A DNA stretch of 64,000 nt from Clostridiaceae bacterium (lineage in GTDB: Bacteria > Bacillota > Clostridia > Acetivibrionales > DUMB01): positions 124,001 to 188,000 of the forward strand of contig DUMB01000040.1 in NCBI GenBank assembly GCA_012840085.1, in the 5' to 3' direction. Position 1 is the first letter of the stretch. Every line of letters begins with the position of its first letter. The notes beneath the pieces were generated by a model that searched no databases, was not told the origin of the DNA, and saw only the letters and a program-made list of their open reading frames with translations. Position numbers and translations under genes: made by a program. This document shows positions 1 to 8,826 of this stretch, one piece after another.

Positions 1-90
1 AATCCGGAGTATGCTTCGAAAGTATCTGAGGAACTTTCAAAGCTTTACATTGCGGCGAAAGAAGAAAATGAAACGGCAGATTCGGAGTAA
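1..90 (+). CDS. C-terminal end of an upstream flagellar-operon protein (partial)
   Basis: An open frame enters from the left edge and ends with TAA at 88-90. Only the last 29 residues are visible, a charged, helix-prone tail rich in Glu, Lys and Ala. It lies 57 bases upstream of fliK in the same direction, so it is almost certainly part of the fla/che operon. In related operons the slot before fliK is often taken by FliJ or a MotE/YlxF-like protein, but too little is visible to choose. Confidence 0.6.
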   Translation, partial: NPEYASKVSEELSKLYIAAKEENETADSE

Positions 91-147
91 AATTATCTGC
101 TCCGTTTATGCAAATAAACCTATAGATCATTGAGAGGAGGTGAAAAA

Positions 148-1752
148 GTGATAGCACAGAATTACGTAATGAGCCTGTTCAATATGGTCTCTGACAGCAA
201 TGCTACCGCAGGTGAATCAGCAAAAACAAGAAATAGCTCTAACAACAGCAATAGTGAATTTGCGCAGATAATGAATATGTTCAGTCATCAAAACAGTAAC
301 CGCCCTTATGGTGTTTTGGAGAGGAAAAACTCCGTAAGAGCAATAAACAACGACACACGCAAAAGATTTGATACTCCACAATCTGAGGCTGCGCAAAAAG
401 AAAGCTTTGTTAGAAATGAAAAAGAGAGGGGTATTTTAAACAGGCCTGAAAATGACTGTGCTGTAGATGACAAAGCCGGGATGGCGGTATCAAACGACGG
501 CAAAAAAGCACCTGAAGCCAAAAGAGCTGGTGCGGCAGACAAAAATAAAGAAATCAGTGCTGAGAAAAATATTGAAGATATTGCTGCAATTGTTGGACTT
601 GATTCAGCACAATTGAAAATGATACTAAATGCCGCAGGGATAAATATAAATGATTTAAGCGACGGTGCGAATGTCTCTATGATATCAGAGAAACTTGCAG
701 CTTTTTTAGGCCTTGATAACCAATTGAAACAAGAGTTGCAGCAAATAATTGCAGCTATAATCGAACGCAATGCCGGCATTGGCGAATTTCAAAGCATGCT
801 GGGAATGTCAGTAGAAGAGGTAAAAAAAGGCTTGAATATTCAGGGCAGCCTGGAAGTTGAAAGAATTTCGGGAAAAGTTACGGATAAATTAGCTGAAGCG
901 ATCAGGGAAAAACTCTCTGAAATATCCTCTTCTTCAGAAGAAAGCCAAGGAGAAGTTAAAGCAGACGAAAATGGAGAAACGCTTATAAAAAAAGCTGAAA
1001 GCGATTTGGCTGATAACAATTACATGGAACTTCAAAAGGACATTAATGCTTATTCGCCTGAAAACAATGCCAATGATGAGTATTCTCAAGCTCAGGAGGA
1101 AAGTTCAGAACTATATATCGGGGCAGAAGTTGAAAATGCTGAATCAATTGAGGTAAATGCACTTTCAGACAGAGATGAGCAATTGATTACAGTATCAGAG
1201 ACCGGAGATAATAATGCTGGTGTAAATATTCAGCCTGATGCTGCCTTCTATAACAGCAATGCTGAAAAGGCAGTGAACGAAACGCTTAAGCCCTCTGTAG
1301 AAAACGTCAAATCAGGTAACGAAATAATCAGGCAGGTTGTTGATAAGGCAAAGGTTATTCTTGACGGTGATAAGTCGGAGATGATTCTAAGCCTCAAGCC
1401 TGAAAGTCTTGGCAAACTTTCACTAAAGGTTGTTACAGAAAATGGTATAGTAATTGCGAAATTTGTCGCAGAAAATGATCAAGTAAAGCAGATATTGGAA
1501 GCAAATATGCATTTGCTAAAAGAAAATCTGGAAAGCCAAGGGTTAAATGTGCAAAGTTTCAGCGTTTCTGTTCGTCAGGATTCCGGAAATGAGAAAGGGT
1601 ATTATTCTGATGAAAAGGAAGGAAGACGGAATTTGAATGTGAAGATTCAGAACATTCCTGTTGCTGCGGCAAATCCGTCTGGATTTATTCAGACAGAGAC
1701 CGGCAGTGCTTATTTGAATTGGGGTACCAGCACTATTAATCTGACGGCGTAA
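148..1752 (+). CDS. fliK: Flagellar hook-length control protein FliK
   Basis: 534 residues. FliK is secreted through the flagellar export apparatus and switches export from hook to filament substrates by acting on FlhB. The first ~380 residues are low-complexity and rich in Asn, Ser, Glu and Ala, as is usual for FliK. The conserved Flg_hook domain is the C-terminal ~110 residues, with a MILSLKPESLGKLSLKV block and a following helix. I start it at GTG 148, which has an AGGAGGTG ribosome site at 135-142. An in-frame TTG at 130 lies upstream of that site and is unlikely. It ends 22 bases before flgD. The linker evolves fast, so the name rests on the C-terminal domain and on operon position. Confidence 0.9.
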   Translation: MIAQNYVMSLFNMVSDSNATAGESAKTRNSSNNSNSEFAQIMNMFSHQNSNRPYGVLERKNSVRAINNDTRKRFDTPQSEAAQKESFVRNEKERGILNRPENDCAVDDKAGMAVSNDGKKAPEAKRAGAADKNKEISAEKNIEDIAAIVGLDSAQLKMILNAAGININDLSDGANVSMISEKLAAFLGLDNQLKQELQQIIAAIIERNAGIGEFQSMLGMSVEEVKKGLNIQGSLEVERISGKVTDKLAEAIREKLSEISSSSEESQGEVKADENGETLIKKAESDLADNNYMELQKDINAYSPENNANDEYSQAQEESSELYIGAEVENAESIEVNALSDRDEQLITVSETGDNNAGVNIQPDAAFYNSNAEKAVNETLKPSVENVKSGNEIIRQVVDKAKVILDGDKSEMILSLKPESLGKLSLKVVTENGIVIAKFVAENDQVKQILEANMHLLKENLESQGLNVQSFSVSVRQDSGNEKGYYSDEKEGRRNLNVKIQNIPVAAANPSGFIQTETGSAYLNWGTSTINLTA

Positions 1753-1774
1753 TTTGTTTGTAGGAGGTGAAAGA

Positions 1775-2617
1775 GTGAGTACAAGTGCAGTAGACAATCA
1801 GAATATAATGCAGGGAATCATAAACGGCAGTGCAGGAACTGCTGCTGCAAGAAATACCGGTGAATTGGGGAAAACTGAGTTTTTGAACCTTCTTATTACC
1901 CAGCTCAGATATCAGGACCCATTGAATCCTGTAGATGATAAGGAGTTCATTGCACAGCTTGCGCAGTTTAGCTCACTGGAACAGATGCAGAATATGAACA
2001 GCACTATTTCTAAAACCCAGGCTTATGCCCTTCTCGGGAAAAAAGTAGAGGCAAGCGTTACAGATGAAAGCACAAAGGTGTCAACTGCTGTTCAGGGCTA
2101 TGTATCTTCAGTGAAGACCAGAAATGGGAAAATATACGTTGTTGTCAACGACAGAGATATTCCAATTGAAAATGTAACCAATGTTATTGACAGCAGCTAT
2201 CAAAACTCAAATATTTCAGCTCACACCGGCCTTATTGGCACTAATATAAAAGGGTGCGTATATGATCCTTCAAACGGCAATGTTATTCTGGTCAGTGGCA
2301 TAGTTCAGGCAATCCAGAAGGGTATATATGAGGATTATGCTGTAGTTGACGGGGTAAATTGTGAAATGTCCGGCATTGTTAATAATAATGCCAGCAACTT
2401 GGATGACATCGAGGCATATTTACAGGATAATCTGGGCAAGGAAGTTTCTGTTTACCTCATTGACAGAAAATCAAACGTAAAAGTGCCTGTAAAGGCTACC
2501 CTCAAGGATTATACGGTTTCAGACGATGGAATCGTAAATGTAACTCTTAATGATGTCCTTGTACCTATTGAAAGTGTATACAACATCACAAAACCGCAGC
2601 AGACGGATAACGATTAA
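1775..2617 (+). CDS. flgD: Flagellar hook-cap (hook assembly) protein FlgD
   Basis: 280 residues. FlgD caps the growing hook and guides FlgE polymerisation. The N-terminal ~75 residues carry the FlgD signature (FLNLLITQLRYQDPLNP, then a Gln-rich helix with FSSLEQMQNMN). The rest is unusual: instead of an obvious single Ig/Tudor pair, three related beta-rich modules follow, opening with ALLGKKVEASV, LIGTNIKGCVYD and NLGKEVSVYLID; the first and third end in similar I-P-I-E-N-V and V-P-I-E-S-V strands. The GTG start at 1775 has TAGGAGGTG at 1761-1769; the TTG at 1754 is upstream of that site and rejected. It follows fliK directly and precedes the TIGR02530 gene. Confidence 0.92.
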   Translation: MSTSAVDNQNIMQGIINGSAGTAAARNTGELGKTEFLNLLITQLRYQDPLNPVDDKEFIAQLAQFSSLEQMQNMNSTISKTQAYALLGKKVEASVTDESTKVSTAVQGYVSSVKTRNGKIYVVVNDRDIPIENVTNVIDSSYQNSNISAHTGLIGTNIKGCVYDPSNGNVILVSGIVQAIQKGIYEDYAVVDGVNCEMSGIVNNNASNLDDIEAYLQDNLGKEVSVYLIDRKSNVKVPVKATLKDYTVSDDGIVNVTLNDVLVPIESVYNITKPQQTDND

Positions 2618-2680
2618 ATATAGTTAAAGGAAAAAAATAAATTAACACTGGTACCTGAGAACCGGAAAGAAGGTGGTTTA

Positions 2681-3067
2681 ATGGTAGTAAACAACAGTTT
2701 CACAGGAAATATAAAAAGAATACAATTAAATGATTTTCAGCGCACACAAAGACAGGTTCTGCAAGGAAACGGTGAATTTGAAAGACTGCTGCAGGAAAAC
2801 ATTATAAAGCAATCTGGAGTGAAGTTTTCAAAACATGCAGAGTTAAGACTCCAGATGAGAAATATTAATCTTTCAAATGAGCAGAGACAAAGAATAGATA
2901 TGGGTGTGAGAAAAGCTCAGGACAAGGGAGTCAAAGATTCTCTCATACTGATGGACAACCTGGCCTTTGTAGTTAACGTAAAAAGCAAGACAGTAATAAC
3001 TGCAGTAAGCAATAGTGAACTAAAGGAAAATGTTTTTACCAATATTGATGGTGCAGTAATTGTTTAG
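2681..3067 (+). CDS. TIGR02530-type flagellar operon protein
   Basis: 128 residues. It matches the small conserved protein found between flgD and flgE in clostridial and some Bacillus-type fla operons (TIGR02530). The core runs from about residue 50: KHAELRLQMRNI, a helix with QRQRIDMGVRKAQDKGVKDS, then LILMDNLAFVVNVKSKTVIT. No membrane segment or signal is visible. Its molecular role is not established; the setting suggests hook assembly or its control. The start ATG 2681 follows GAAGGTGG at about 2669-2676. A structured 90-base gap separates it from flgE. Confidence 0.8.
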   Translation: MVVNNSFTGNIKRIQLNDFQRTQRQVLQGNGEFERLLQENIIKQSGVKFSKHAELRLQMRNINLSNEQRQRIDMGVRKAQDKGVKDSLILMDNLAFVVNVKSKTVITAVSNSELKENVFTNIDGAVIV

Positions 3068-3078
3068 AATTAAAAATA

Positions 3079-3128
3079 CAGCCGGACCCTTTCGGGAGGC
3101 TGCCTATTCCGGAACGACGGATGGAATA
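3079..3128 (+). promoter_or_regulatory. Two consecutive stem-loops in the flgE leader
   Basis: CAGCC (3079-3083) pairs with GGCTG (3098-3102), with an inner CCC/GGG pair (3087-3089 with 3094-3096). Directly after it TATTCC (3105-3110) pairs with GGAATA (3123-3128). They end about 10 bases before the AAGGAGGTC ribosome site of flgE. No U-run follows, so termination is unlikely; mRNA processing, stability or translation control is more plausible. I do not recognise a known riboswitch class. Confidence 0.45.
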
Positions 3129-3156
3129 GATAGTTGAAGGAGGTCAAAATATCACT

Positions 3157-4524
3157 ATGATGAGATCAATGTTTTCAGGTGTATCAGGTTTAAAGGTACA
3201 CCAGACTCGAATGGATGTTATAGGTAATAACGTAGCAAATGTAAATACTGTTGGTTTTAAATCAGGAAGGGTTACTTTTCAGGAAGTTTTTAACCAGACG
3301 ATAAGAGGTGCAAGTGCACCGGATTCAAGTACTGGAAGAGGCGGAATAAACCCAATGCAAATAGGCCTTGGTCTGGGACTTGCATCTATTGATACAATAA
3401 TGACCAGAGGTAATCCTGAGAGGACAGACAATCCGACAGACCTTTCTATAGAAGGTGACGGTTTCTTTATAGTAAGAAGCTCGATTTACGATGCACCTAA
3501 ATTTACAAGGGCAGGAAATTTCACAATAGACAAGCTTGGATTCCTTACCCTAAATGGTATGAATGTACAGGGTTGGATGGATTACGACGTAAATACCGGC
3601 GAGTTTAATACGGAAGCTGAACTGGTATCAATAAATTTATATGAAGGCGGTCCGATACAGAACAAGAGAATTATACCTCCAAAAGTAACGGACAAGGCTG
3701 TTTTTTCAGGCAATCTTAATTCCAGAGCACTGAGCGTAACTGATTATAACGCATCAGTACCAGCTGAACAGCAAATTACATTAGATACTCTGGATAATGC
3801 AAAAAAAGCAATGGAAGTTCTTGAAAAGCAGCAGAGCGGTAGTACCCACAGAGCACCTGTAACTGTATACGACAAGTTAGGAAATGCTCATGAGCTGAAG
3901 CTAAACTTCTTAAAACAGGAAGTTGTAGATGACGGTACTACAGTAAGAACTACATGGTTTGTATTTTTTGACGGACCGGACTTTACGCACGGTACAATAA
4001 CATTTGACGCTAATGGAAATCTGATTGAAGCTGTAGGATTGGACAAGGTTATAGTTACTCCACAGGGCTCAGGAACCGACAGTTTTGAGGTAACATTGAA
4101 TTTTGCCGGTCTGACAGGATTTGCAAATGAAAACTCTGTTAAACCTACAGATGTAAATGGATATCCTACTGGAACCCTTGTTAATTTTTCAATAGGCTCC
4201 GACGGAGTTATCACTGGTGTATATAGTAATGGCGAAAAGATGCCTTTGGCTATGATAGCTCTTGCAAGGTTTGATAACCCAGCAGGTCTGCAGAAATTGG
4301 GAGAGAATTTGTTCCTGGATACACCTAACTCAGGCACTTATGTAGCGAAAAAACCGGGATCAGAAGTAGGCCTTTTGAATCCGGGTACTCTTGAAATGTC
4401 AAATGTGGATCTTTCTAGGGAATTTACAGATATGATAATTACCCAGAGAGGATTCCAGGCAAACAGCCGTATTATTACTACATCAGATGAGATGCTTCAG
4501 GAGCTTGTAAATCTCAAGAGATAA
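3157..4524 (+). CDS. flgE: Flagellar hook protein FlgE
   Basis: 455 residues, slightly above the usual length. FlgE polymerises into the flagellar hook outside the cell. The N-terminal rod-type helix (MFSGVSGLKVHQTRMDVIGN, then NVANVNTVGFKSGR) and the C-terminal helix (LSREFTDMIITQRGFQANS) form the D0/D1 coiled coil. The conserved GDGFFIV and FTRAGNF motifs lie near residues 105-130. The middle is the variable D2 region. The start ATG 3157 is preceded by AAGGAGGTC at 3138-3146; a second ATG at 3160 is equally usable. It is the last gene before a strong hairpin (4546-4574) and a 330-base gap. Confidence 0.95.
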   Translation: MMRSMFSGVSGLKVHQTRMDVIGNNVANVNTVGFKSGRVTFQEVFNQTIRGASAPDSSTGRGGINPMQIGLGLGLASIDTIMTRGNPERTDNPTDLSIEGDGFFIVRSSIYDAPKFTRAGNFTIDKLGFLTLNGMNVQGWMDYDVNTGEFNTEAELVSINLYEGGPIQNKRIIPPKVTDKAVFSGNLNSRALSVTDYNASVPAEQQITLDTLDNAKKAMEVLEKQQSGSTHRAPVTVYDKLGNAHELKLNFLKQEVVDDGTTVRTTWFVFFDGPDFTHGTITFDANGNLIEAVGLDKVIVTPQGSGTDSFEVTLNFAGLTGFANENSVKPTDVNGYPTGTLVNFSIGSDGVITGVYSNGEKMPLAMIALARFDNPAGLQKLGENLFLDTPNSGTYVAKKPGSEVGLLNPGTLEMSNVDLSREFTDMIITQRGFQANSRIITTSDEMLQELVNLKR

Positions 4525-4856
4525 TGATTCTGCAACCTTAATTATAGCAGGCTGCTGGCTAAAAGCAGCCTGCTGAATGTTAACTGATGTTGCCACATTG
4601 TAGATTTTGGAGAATAGAATCCATAAAGCTGCAAGGTAAGAATAAATGATAAAAAACTGAAGAATTATTGACAATAAGATGATAGCGATTAATGTACTAC
4701 ATAGTGGATTCCTGTAACGAATCGTAATGCCCAACGGAAAAACTAATGAAAATATGGCAATGCAGTTAATGATGAAGGATAAAATTTATGAGATAAATAA
4801 GAGCAATTTGTCAAAATTGTTTAAAAAAATTGTTGAGTTTTTGGAGTAAAACTATT
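4525..4856 (+). other. 332-base gap between flgE and flbD, with a hairpin near its start
   Basis: No credible gene is present. The notable element is a perfect 11-bp stem, AGCAGGCTGCT (4546-4556) with AGCAGCCTGCT (4564-4574) and a 7-base loop, 22 bases after the flgE stop. It lacks a U-tract, so it may be a processing or 3'-end stabilising hairpin, or a partial terminator that lowers expression of the downstream part of the operon. A TTGACA at 4668-4673 has only a poor -10 candidate behind it. Confidence 0.6.
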
Positions 4857-5054
4857 ATGATTAGAGTAACAAGATTAAATGGTTCCAGTTATGTATTAAA
4901 TTGTGAATTAATAGAAACTGTAGAGTCTACACCTGATACAGTAATTACTACAACTAACGGTAAGAAATTTGTGGTAGCTGAGGATGTGGATGAAATAATA
5001 GATAAAGTAATAAAATACAAGGCTAAAATACAATTAATAAACAGAATTGATTAA
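4857..5054 (+). CDS. flbD: FlbD family flagellar protein
   Basis: 65 residues. It belongs to the small FlbD (YlzI-like) family found next to flgE/motA/fliL in Firmicutes and spirochaetes. The family signature is visible: MIRVTRLNGSSYVLN at the start, IETVESTPDTVIT in the middle and VVAEDVDEIIDKVI near the end. The exact function is unknown. I start it at ATG 4857, about 10 bases after GGAG (4843-4846); an upstream in-frame TTG at 4830 lacks a ribosome site. It stands 123 bases ahead of fliL. Confidence 0.88.
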   Translation: MIRVTRLNGSSYVLNCELIETVESTPDTVITTTNGKKFVVAEDVDEIIDKVIKYKAKIQLINRID

Positions 5055-5177
5055 AAAACCTTGCCGTTTAATTAACTTATTATTATATTGATAGGTAGCT
5101 AATAATATAAAATTAATTATTTATGACATAATTACTTAATTTTGACTTATATTCAAAAGATAAAGGGGGCAAATGTT

Positions 5178-5681
5178 TTGGAATCAAGAAGTAGTCATGT
5201 AATTCTTTTGGTTATAATTGCATTTCTTACACTAACCCTGGCCGTTTTGGTTGGATATATATTTCTTGTCTCCGATTCGGGATCAAGCAGTAATATTTCA
5301 GAAGTAAACAGCGAAGAACAGAAGATTAAAGATCAAGATCTTTCCGTAATAAATCTCTTCGATGGTGATAACTTCTTTAATCTTAAAAGTGAAAATAAAT
5401 TAAGTATTATACAGATAAGTGCCCAGCTCAAATACAAAAAATCAGTAAAAGGCATAAAGAACGTTGATGAAAAAATAAATTTCAACCTGGGCAAGATCAG
5501 AGAATTATTTGGTACATACTTCCAAAATCTTACTATAGAAGATGTTAAAAGCCCTGATGCCAAAGAAAAGGCAAATAAGGAACTTGTCAGTATAATTAAC
5601 GAACATCTTTTAGCAAATGAGAAATATAAGGAAGACATAGTTTATGAAATAATATTTGACAAATGGTTTTATCAGCCGTAA
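5178..5681 (+). CDS. fliL: Flagellar basal body-associated protein FliL
   Basis: 167 residues. FliL is an inner-membrane protein that surrounds the stator and supports torque. A single N-terminal membrane helix (about residues 7-31, VILLVIIAFLTLTLAVLVGY) is followed by a periplasmic-type region with the FliL pattern, including an amphipathic helix and a stretch ending IVYEIIFDKWFYQP. The TTG start at 5178 lies 8 bases after AAAGGGGG; the upstream TTG at 5142 has no ribosome site. The C-terminus sits 13 bases before fliM, whose ribosome site overlaps the fliL stop. Confidence 0.85.
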   Translation: MESRSSHVILLVIIAFLTLTLAVLVGYIFLVSDSGSSSNISEVNSEEQKIKDQDLSVINLFDGDNFFNLKSENKLSIIQISAQLKYKKSVKGIKNVDEKINFNLGKIRELFGTYFQNLTIEDVKSPDAKEKANKELVSIINEHLLANEKYKEDIVYEIIFDKWFYQP

Positions 5682-5694
5682 GGAGGTGGCATAA

Positions 5695-6681
5695 TTGGGC
5701 GATATTCTTTCGCAAAATGAAATTGATGAACTATTAAAGGCTTTGAATGCAGGTGAACTAAATGTTCATGAGATAAAGAATACTACCCAGGAAAAGAAAA
5801 TAACCAGCCATAATTTCCGAAGGCCGAGCAAGTTTGCAAAAGAGCATTTAAAAACATTGAATATTATGCATGATAACTATGCAAGGCTTGTTACGAATTT
5901 CCTTACGGGATATCTGAGAACACTCGTTCAGGTTGATGTTATTTCTGTAGAGACGCTGGCTTATAACGAATTTACCAACTCGATTGGGAATCCTGTTGTT
6001 CTTGCAGTTGTTGATTTTTCACCTCTTTCGGGATCAATAATATTTGAAATGGATCCTCATATAGCTTTTGCCCTCGTAGACAGAATATTAGGCGGAAAAG
6101 GTGAGCAGGTGGAAAAAGTAAGGGACTTTACTGAAATTGAGCTGGCAATTATTGAAAGAGTCGTAATACAAATTCTTAATTTGCTGAGAGAGCCATGGGA
6201 AAATGTAGCACCCATAAGACCCAGACTTGAAAGAATTGAAACAAATGTCCAGTTTGCTCAGATTGTTTCTCCTAATGAAATGATAGCTCTTATTACGCTC
6301 AATGCACATATTGGCGATGCCGAGGGTATGATAAATATTTGCATTCCTCATATGGTAGTTGAACCTATAGTACCCAAACTTAGTACAAAGTTTTGGTTTT
6401 CTATGGTTGAAAAGGAAAATACCGAGGAACAGAGAGCTTCCATCAAGAAACGTGTTGAAAACACAGAAGTTCCTGTAAAAGCCATACTTGGAGAGGCATC
6501 GATATTGGTAATGGATTTTTTGGAACTGCAGGTTGGTGATGTAATTCCACTTGATACCAATGTAAATGAAGACCTGGAGATCAAGGTGGGAGATATTACA
6601 AAATTTTATGCAAAACCAGGTGTCAGAAAAAATAAGCTGGCGCTTAAAATTACCAGTGTTGTAAAAAAGGAGGATGATTAG
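5695..6681 (+). CDS. fliM: Flagellar motor switch protein FliM
   Basis: 328 residues. FliM forms the C-ring and binds phospho-CheY. The N-terminal CheY-binding peptide LSQNEIDELLKAL is at residues 4-16. It is followed by the CheC-like middle domain and a C-terminal SpoA/FliN-like domain (LQVGDVIPLDTN near residue 285). The start is TTG 5695, with AAGGAGGTGG at 5680-5689. FliY begins one base after the FliM stop, so the two are probably translationally coupled. Confidence 0.95.
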   Translation: MGDILSQNEIDELLKALNAGELNVHEIKNTTQEKKITSHNFRRPSKFAKEHLKTLNIMHDNYARLVTNFLTGYLRTLVQVDVISVETLAYNEFTNSIGNPVVLAVVDFSPLSGSIIFEMDPHIAFALVDRILGGKGEQVEKVRDFTEIELAIIERVVIQILNLLREPWENVAPIRPRLERIETNVQFAQIVSPNEMIALITLNAHIGDAEGMINICIPHMVVEPIVPKLSTKFWFSMVEKENTEEQRASIKKRVENTEVPVKAILGEASILVMDFLELQVGDVIPLDTNVNEDLEIKVGDITKFYAKPGVRKNKLALKITSVVKKEDD

Positions 6682-6682
6682 T

Positions 6683-7879
6683 ATGGGTGATATGCTTTCA
6701 CAGGCTGAAATAGATGCATTGTTAAGAGGAACATCGTTGGATGATTATGAGGATGAAGTTCAAACTCAGGAATCAGATCTTACACCTCAGGAGATAGACG
6801 CAATTGGTGAGATTGGAAATATATGTATAGGTACATCAGCTACCACATTGTTTACACTCCTTGGTCAAAAGGTTACAATTACTACTCCGAAAGTCAGTGT
6901 TACAACATGGGAGCAGCTTGCCAAGGATTATCCGATTCCTTATGTTGGAGTAAGAATTAAATATACAGAAGGACTAATCGGAACCAATATGCTTATATTA
7001 AAGGAAAACGATGTAAAAGTTATCACTGATCTGATGATGGGCGGAGATGGAACAAATGTTGACGGTGATCTAACTGAATTGCACTTTAGTGCAATTAGTG
7101 AAGCTATGAACCAGATGATAGGTTCGTCAGCAACATCCATGTCATCACTGTTTGATAAAAGAATTGATATATCACCTCCAGTAGCTTTCCTGATGACTTT
7201 TGCTGACAGTGGCAGTTATGGAGATGATTTTGAAAAGCGTGAGAAGGTTGTAAAAGTTGCTTTCAAAATGGTTATTGGAGATATTATTGACAGTGAGATA
7301 ATGCAGCTCATTCCACTGAGTTTTGCGAAGGTATTGGTTGAGAATCTGCTAAATATTGACATTGGAGAAGGTAATGTCGATATTTCTACTGCAATAAACA
7401 ATAATAACAATAAAAGCGCACCAAAGCCAAATTTTGGAGCAGAAAAACCCATGCAGCCACAGCAACCAAATATGTATCAGCAGCCCCAGACGGCAATGCA
7501 TGAAAGTAATTATGATATGGGGTATACGAACCAGATGTATTCACAGAATACGTCTTCAAGACCAAGGAATCCTGTGAATGTTCAACCGGTTCAATTTCAG
7601 AATTTTGATGATAGCACTATTACCGTTGAAAAGAAAAACATAAGTCTGATAATGGACGTCCCTTTGCAGGTAACTGTAGAACTTGGCAGGACACACAAGC
7701 TTATAAAGGATATACTGGAATTTGGACCAGGATCGATTATTGAACTGGACAAGCTTGCCGGTGAGCCTGTTGATATTCTTGTAAACGGGAAATACATTGC
7801 AAAAGGAGAAGTTGTTGTAATAGACGAAAGCTTTGGAGTAAGAGTTACCGACATAATACATCCGTCAAAGCGCTTGTAA
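6683..7879 (+). CDS. fliY: Flagellar motor switch phosphatase FliY (FliN-type)
   Basis: 398 residues. FliY is the Gram-positive switch protein that joins the C-ring and dephosphorylates CheY-P. An N-terminal MLSQAEIDALLRG repeats the FliM-type CheY-binding motif. Two CheC-like helices follow, with IGEIGNICIGTSATT near residue 40 and ISEAMNQMIGSSATS near residue 138. A Pro/Gln/Asn-rich linker spans about residues 235-300, and a FliN/SpoA domain ends the protein. ATG 6683 is chosen because AAGGAGG (6667-6673) is directly adjacent to the earlier ATG 6674, leaving no spacing for it. Confidence 0.93.
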   Translation: MGDMLSQAEIDALLRGTSLDDYEDEVQTQESDLTPQEIDAIGEIGNICIGTSATTLFTLLGQKVTITTPKVSVTTWEQLAKDYPIPYVGVRIKYTEGLIGTNMLILKENDVKVITDLMMGGDGTNVDGDLTELHFSAISEAMNQMIGSSATSMSSLFDKRIDISPPVAFLMTFADSGSYGDDFEKREKVVKVAFKMVIGDIIDSEIMQLIPLSFAKVLVENLLNIDIGEGNVDISTAINNNNNKSAPKPNFGAEKPMQPQQPNMYQQPQTAMHESNYDMGYTNQMYSQNTSSRPRNPVNVQPVQFQNFDDSTITVEKKNISLIMDVPLQVTVELGRTHKLIKDILEFGPGSIIELDKLAGEPVDILVNGKYIAKGEVVVIDESFGVRVTDIIHPSKRL

Positions 7880-7950
7880 TTCTCTGAAAGTCTATAATAA
7901 ATAAACACATTTGTATATAACAACATAAGTTATAAGGAGAGGAATATTTT

Positions 7951-8313
7951 ATGGCTAACAAAATACTTATTGTGGATGATGCAGCTTTTATGAGAATGAT
8001 GATAAAGGATATTCTTACTAAAAACGGTTATGAAGTAATAGGAGAAGCCGAAAACGGGCTGCGTGCCGTAGAAAAATATAAGGAACTTATTCCCGACCTG
8101 GTAATTATGGATATTACAATGCCAGAAGTTGACGGTATCCAGGCAGTTAGGGAGATCAAAAAAATAAATAGCGATGCAAAAATTATTATGTGTTCGGCAA
8201 TGGGCCAGCAGGCAATGGTTATAGAATCAATCCAGGCTGGCGCCAGAGATTTTATTGTTAAACCTTTCCAGGCTGAAAGAGTTGTCGAAGCAGTTAAGAA
8301 GGTTATAGGATAA
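7951..8313 (+). CDS. cheY: Chemotaxis response regulator CheY
   Basis: 120 residues, a stand-alone receiver domain. The acidic pair D9-D10, the phosphoacceptor D54 (in VIMDITMPE), S82 and K104 (in VKPF) are all in place. CheA phosphorylates it and it binds FliM and FliY to change rotation. The ribosome site AAGGAGAGG at 7933-7941 precedes ATG 7951. Position directly after fliY is the standard Bacillus-type order. Confidence 0.95.
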   Translation: MANKILIVDDAAFMRMMIKDILTKNGYEVIGEAENGLRAVEKYKELIPDLVIMDITMPEVDGIQAVREIKKINSDAKIIMCSAMGQQAMVIESIQAGARDFIVKPFQAERVVEAVKKVIG

Positions 8314-8322
8314 AGAGAGACA

Positions 8323-8826
8323 ATGAATAATGGTGGCAGTGTTTTAATTGAAGGTTTGTTATTCATACTGGCTTTTGGAGCAATTCTTTTTCTTGCGTAT
8401 ATTACAACAAGACTGGTAGCAGGAAAGGCAACCAGAGCTATGAAAGGACAGTATATAGAAATAGTTGAGACAGTCAACCTTGGAATGGATAAAAAAATAC
8501 ATCTTGTCAAGGTTGACAAGCAATTCATTTTGATTGCGACCAGTGGGAAAAATATTGAATTTCTTACAAATGTTACATTGGAAAACTATGAGGACCCAGA
8601 AAAGCATGAAAAGAAAAATAATACTTTTGACTTTAAAGCTTTTTTGGACAAATATATACAGTTCAACAAAAATAATTATACCGGGGAAAAGAATGAAAGC
8701 GAGGTAGGAAGAAATAACACTCAAAACACAATTAAACAAAGTTTATTCGGGCATATGGATTTAAAAGGAAGGTTTAGCGGAGAAAAACGGAAAAGTGAGG
8801 ATGAAAATACAAATGAAAAAAATTAA
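8323..8826 (+). CDS. fliO: Flagellar biosynthesis protein FliO (FliZ)
   Basis: 167 residues. FliO is a membrane accessory factor that helps assemble the FliPQR export gate. One membrane helix spans about residues 8-27, followed by a short cytoplasmic FliO domain (GQYIEIVETVNLGMDKKIHL and a KQFILIATS strand). The last ~60 residues are polar and Asn/Lys/Glu-rich. The ribosome site is weak. Its 3' end overlaps the fliP start. The family is poorly conserved, so position between cheY and fliP adds weight. Confidence 0.85.
   Translation: MNNGGSVLIEGLLFILAFGAILFLAYITTRLVAGKATRAMKGQYIEIVETVNLGMDKKIHLVKVDKQFILIATSGKNIEFLTNVTLENYEDPEKHEKKNNTFDFKAFLDKYIQFNKNNYTGEKNESEVGRNNTQNTIKQSLFGHMDLKGRFSGEKRKSEDENTNEKN

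Noticed and set aside
3068-3156. Possible c-di-GMP riboswitch before flgE
   Set aside because: The two simple hairpins lack the GEMM-I/II core sequences; only a structured leader can be claimed.
4483-4734. 83-codon minus-strand ORF
   Set aside because: It overlaps the conserved end of flgE and the strong hairpin; no ribosome site.
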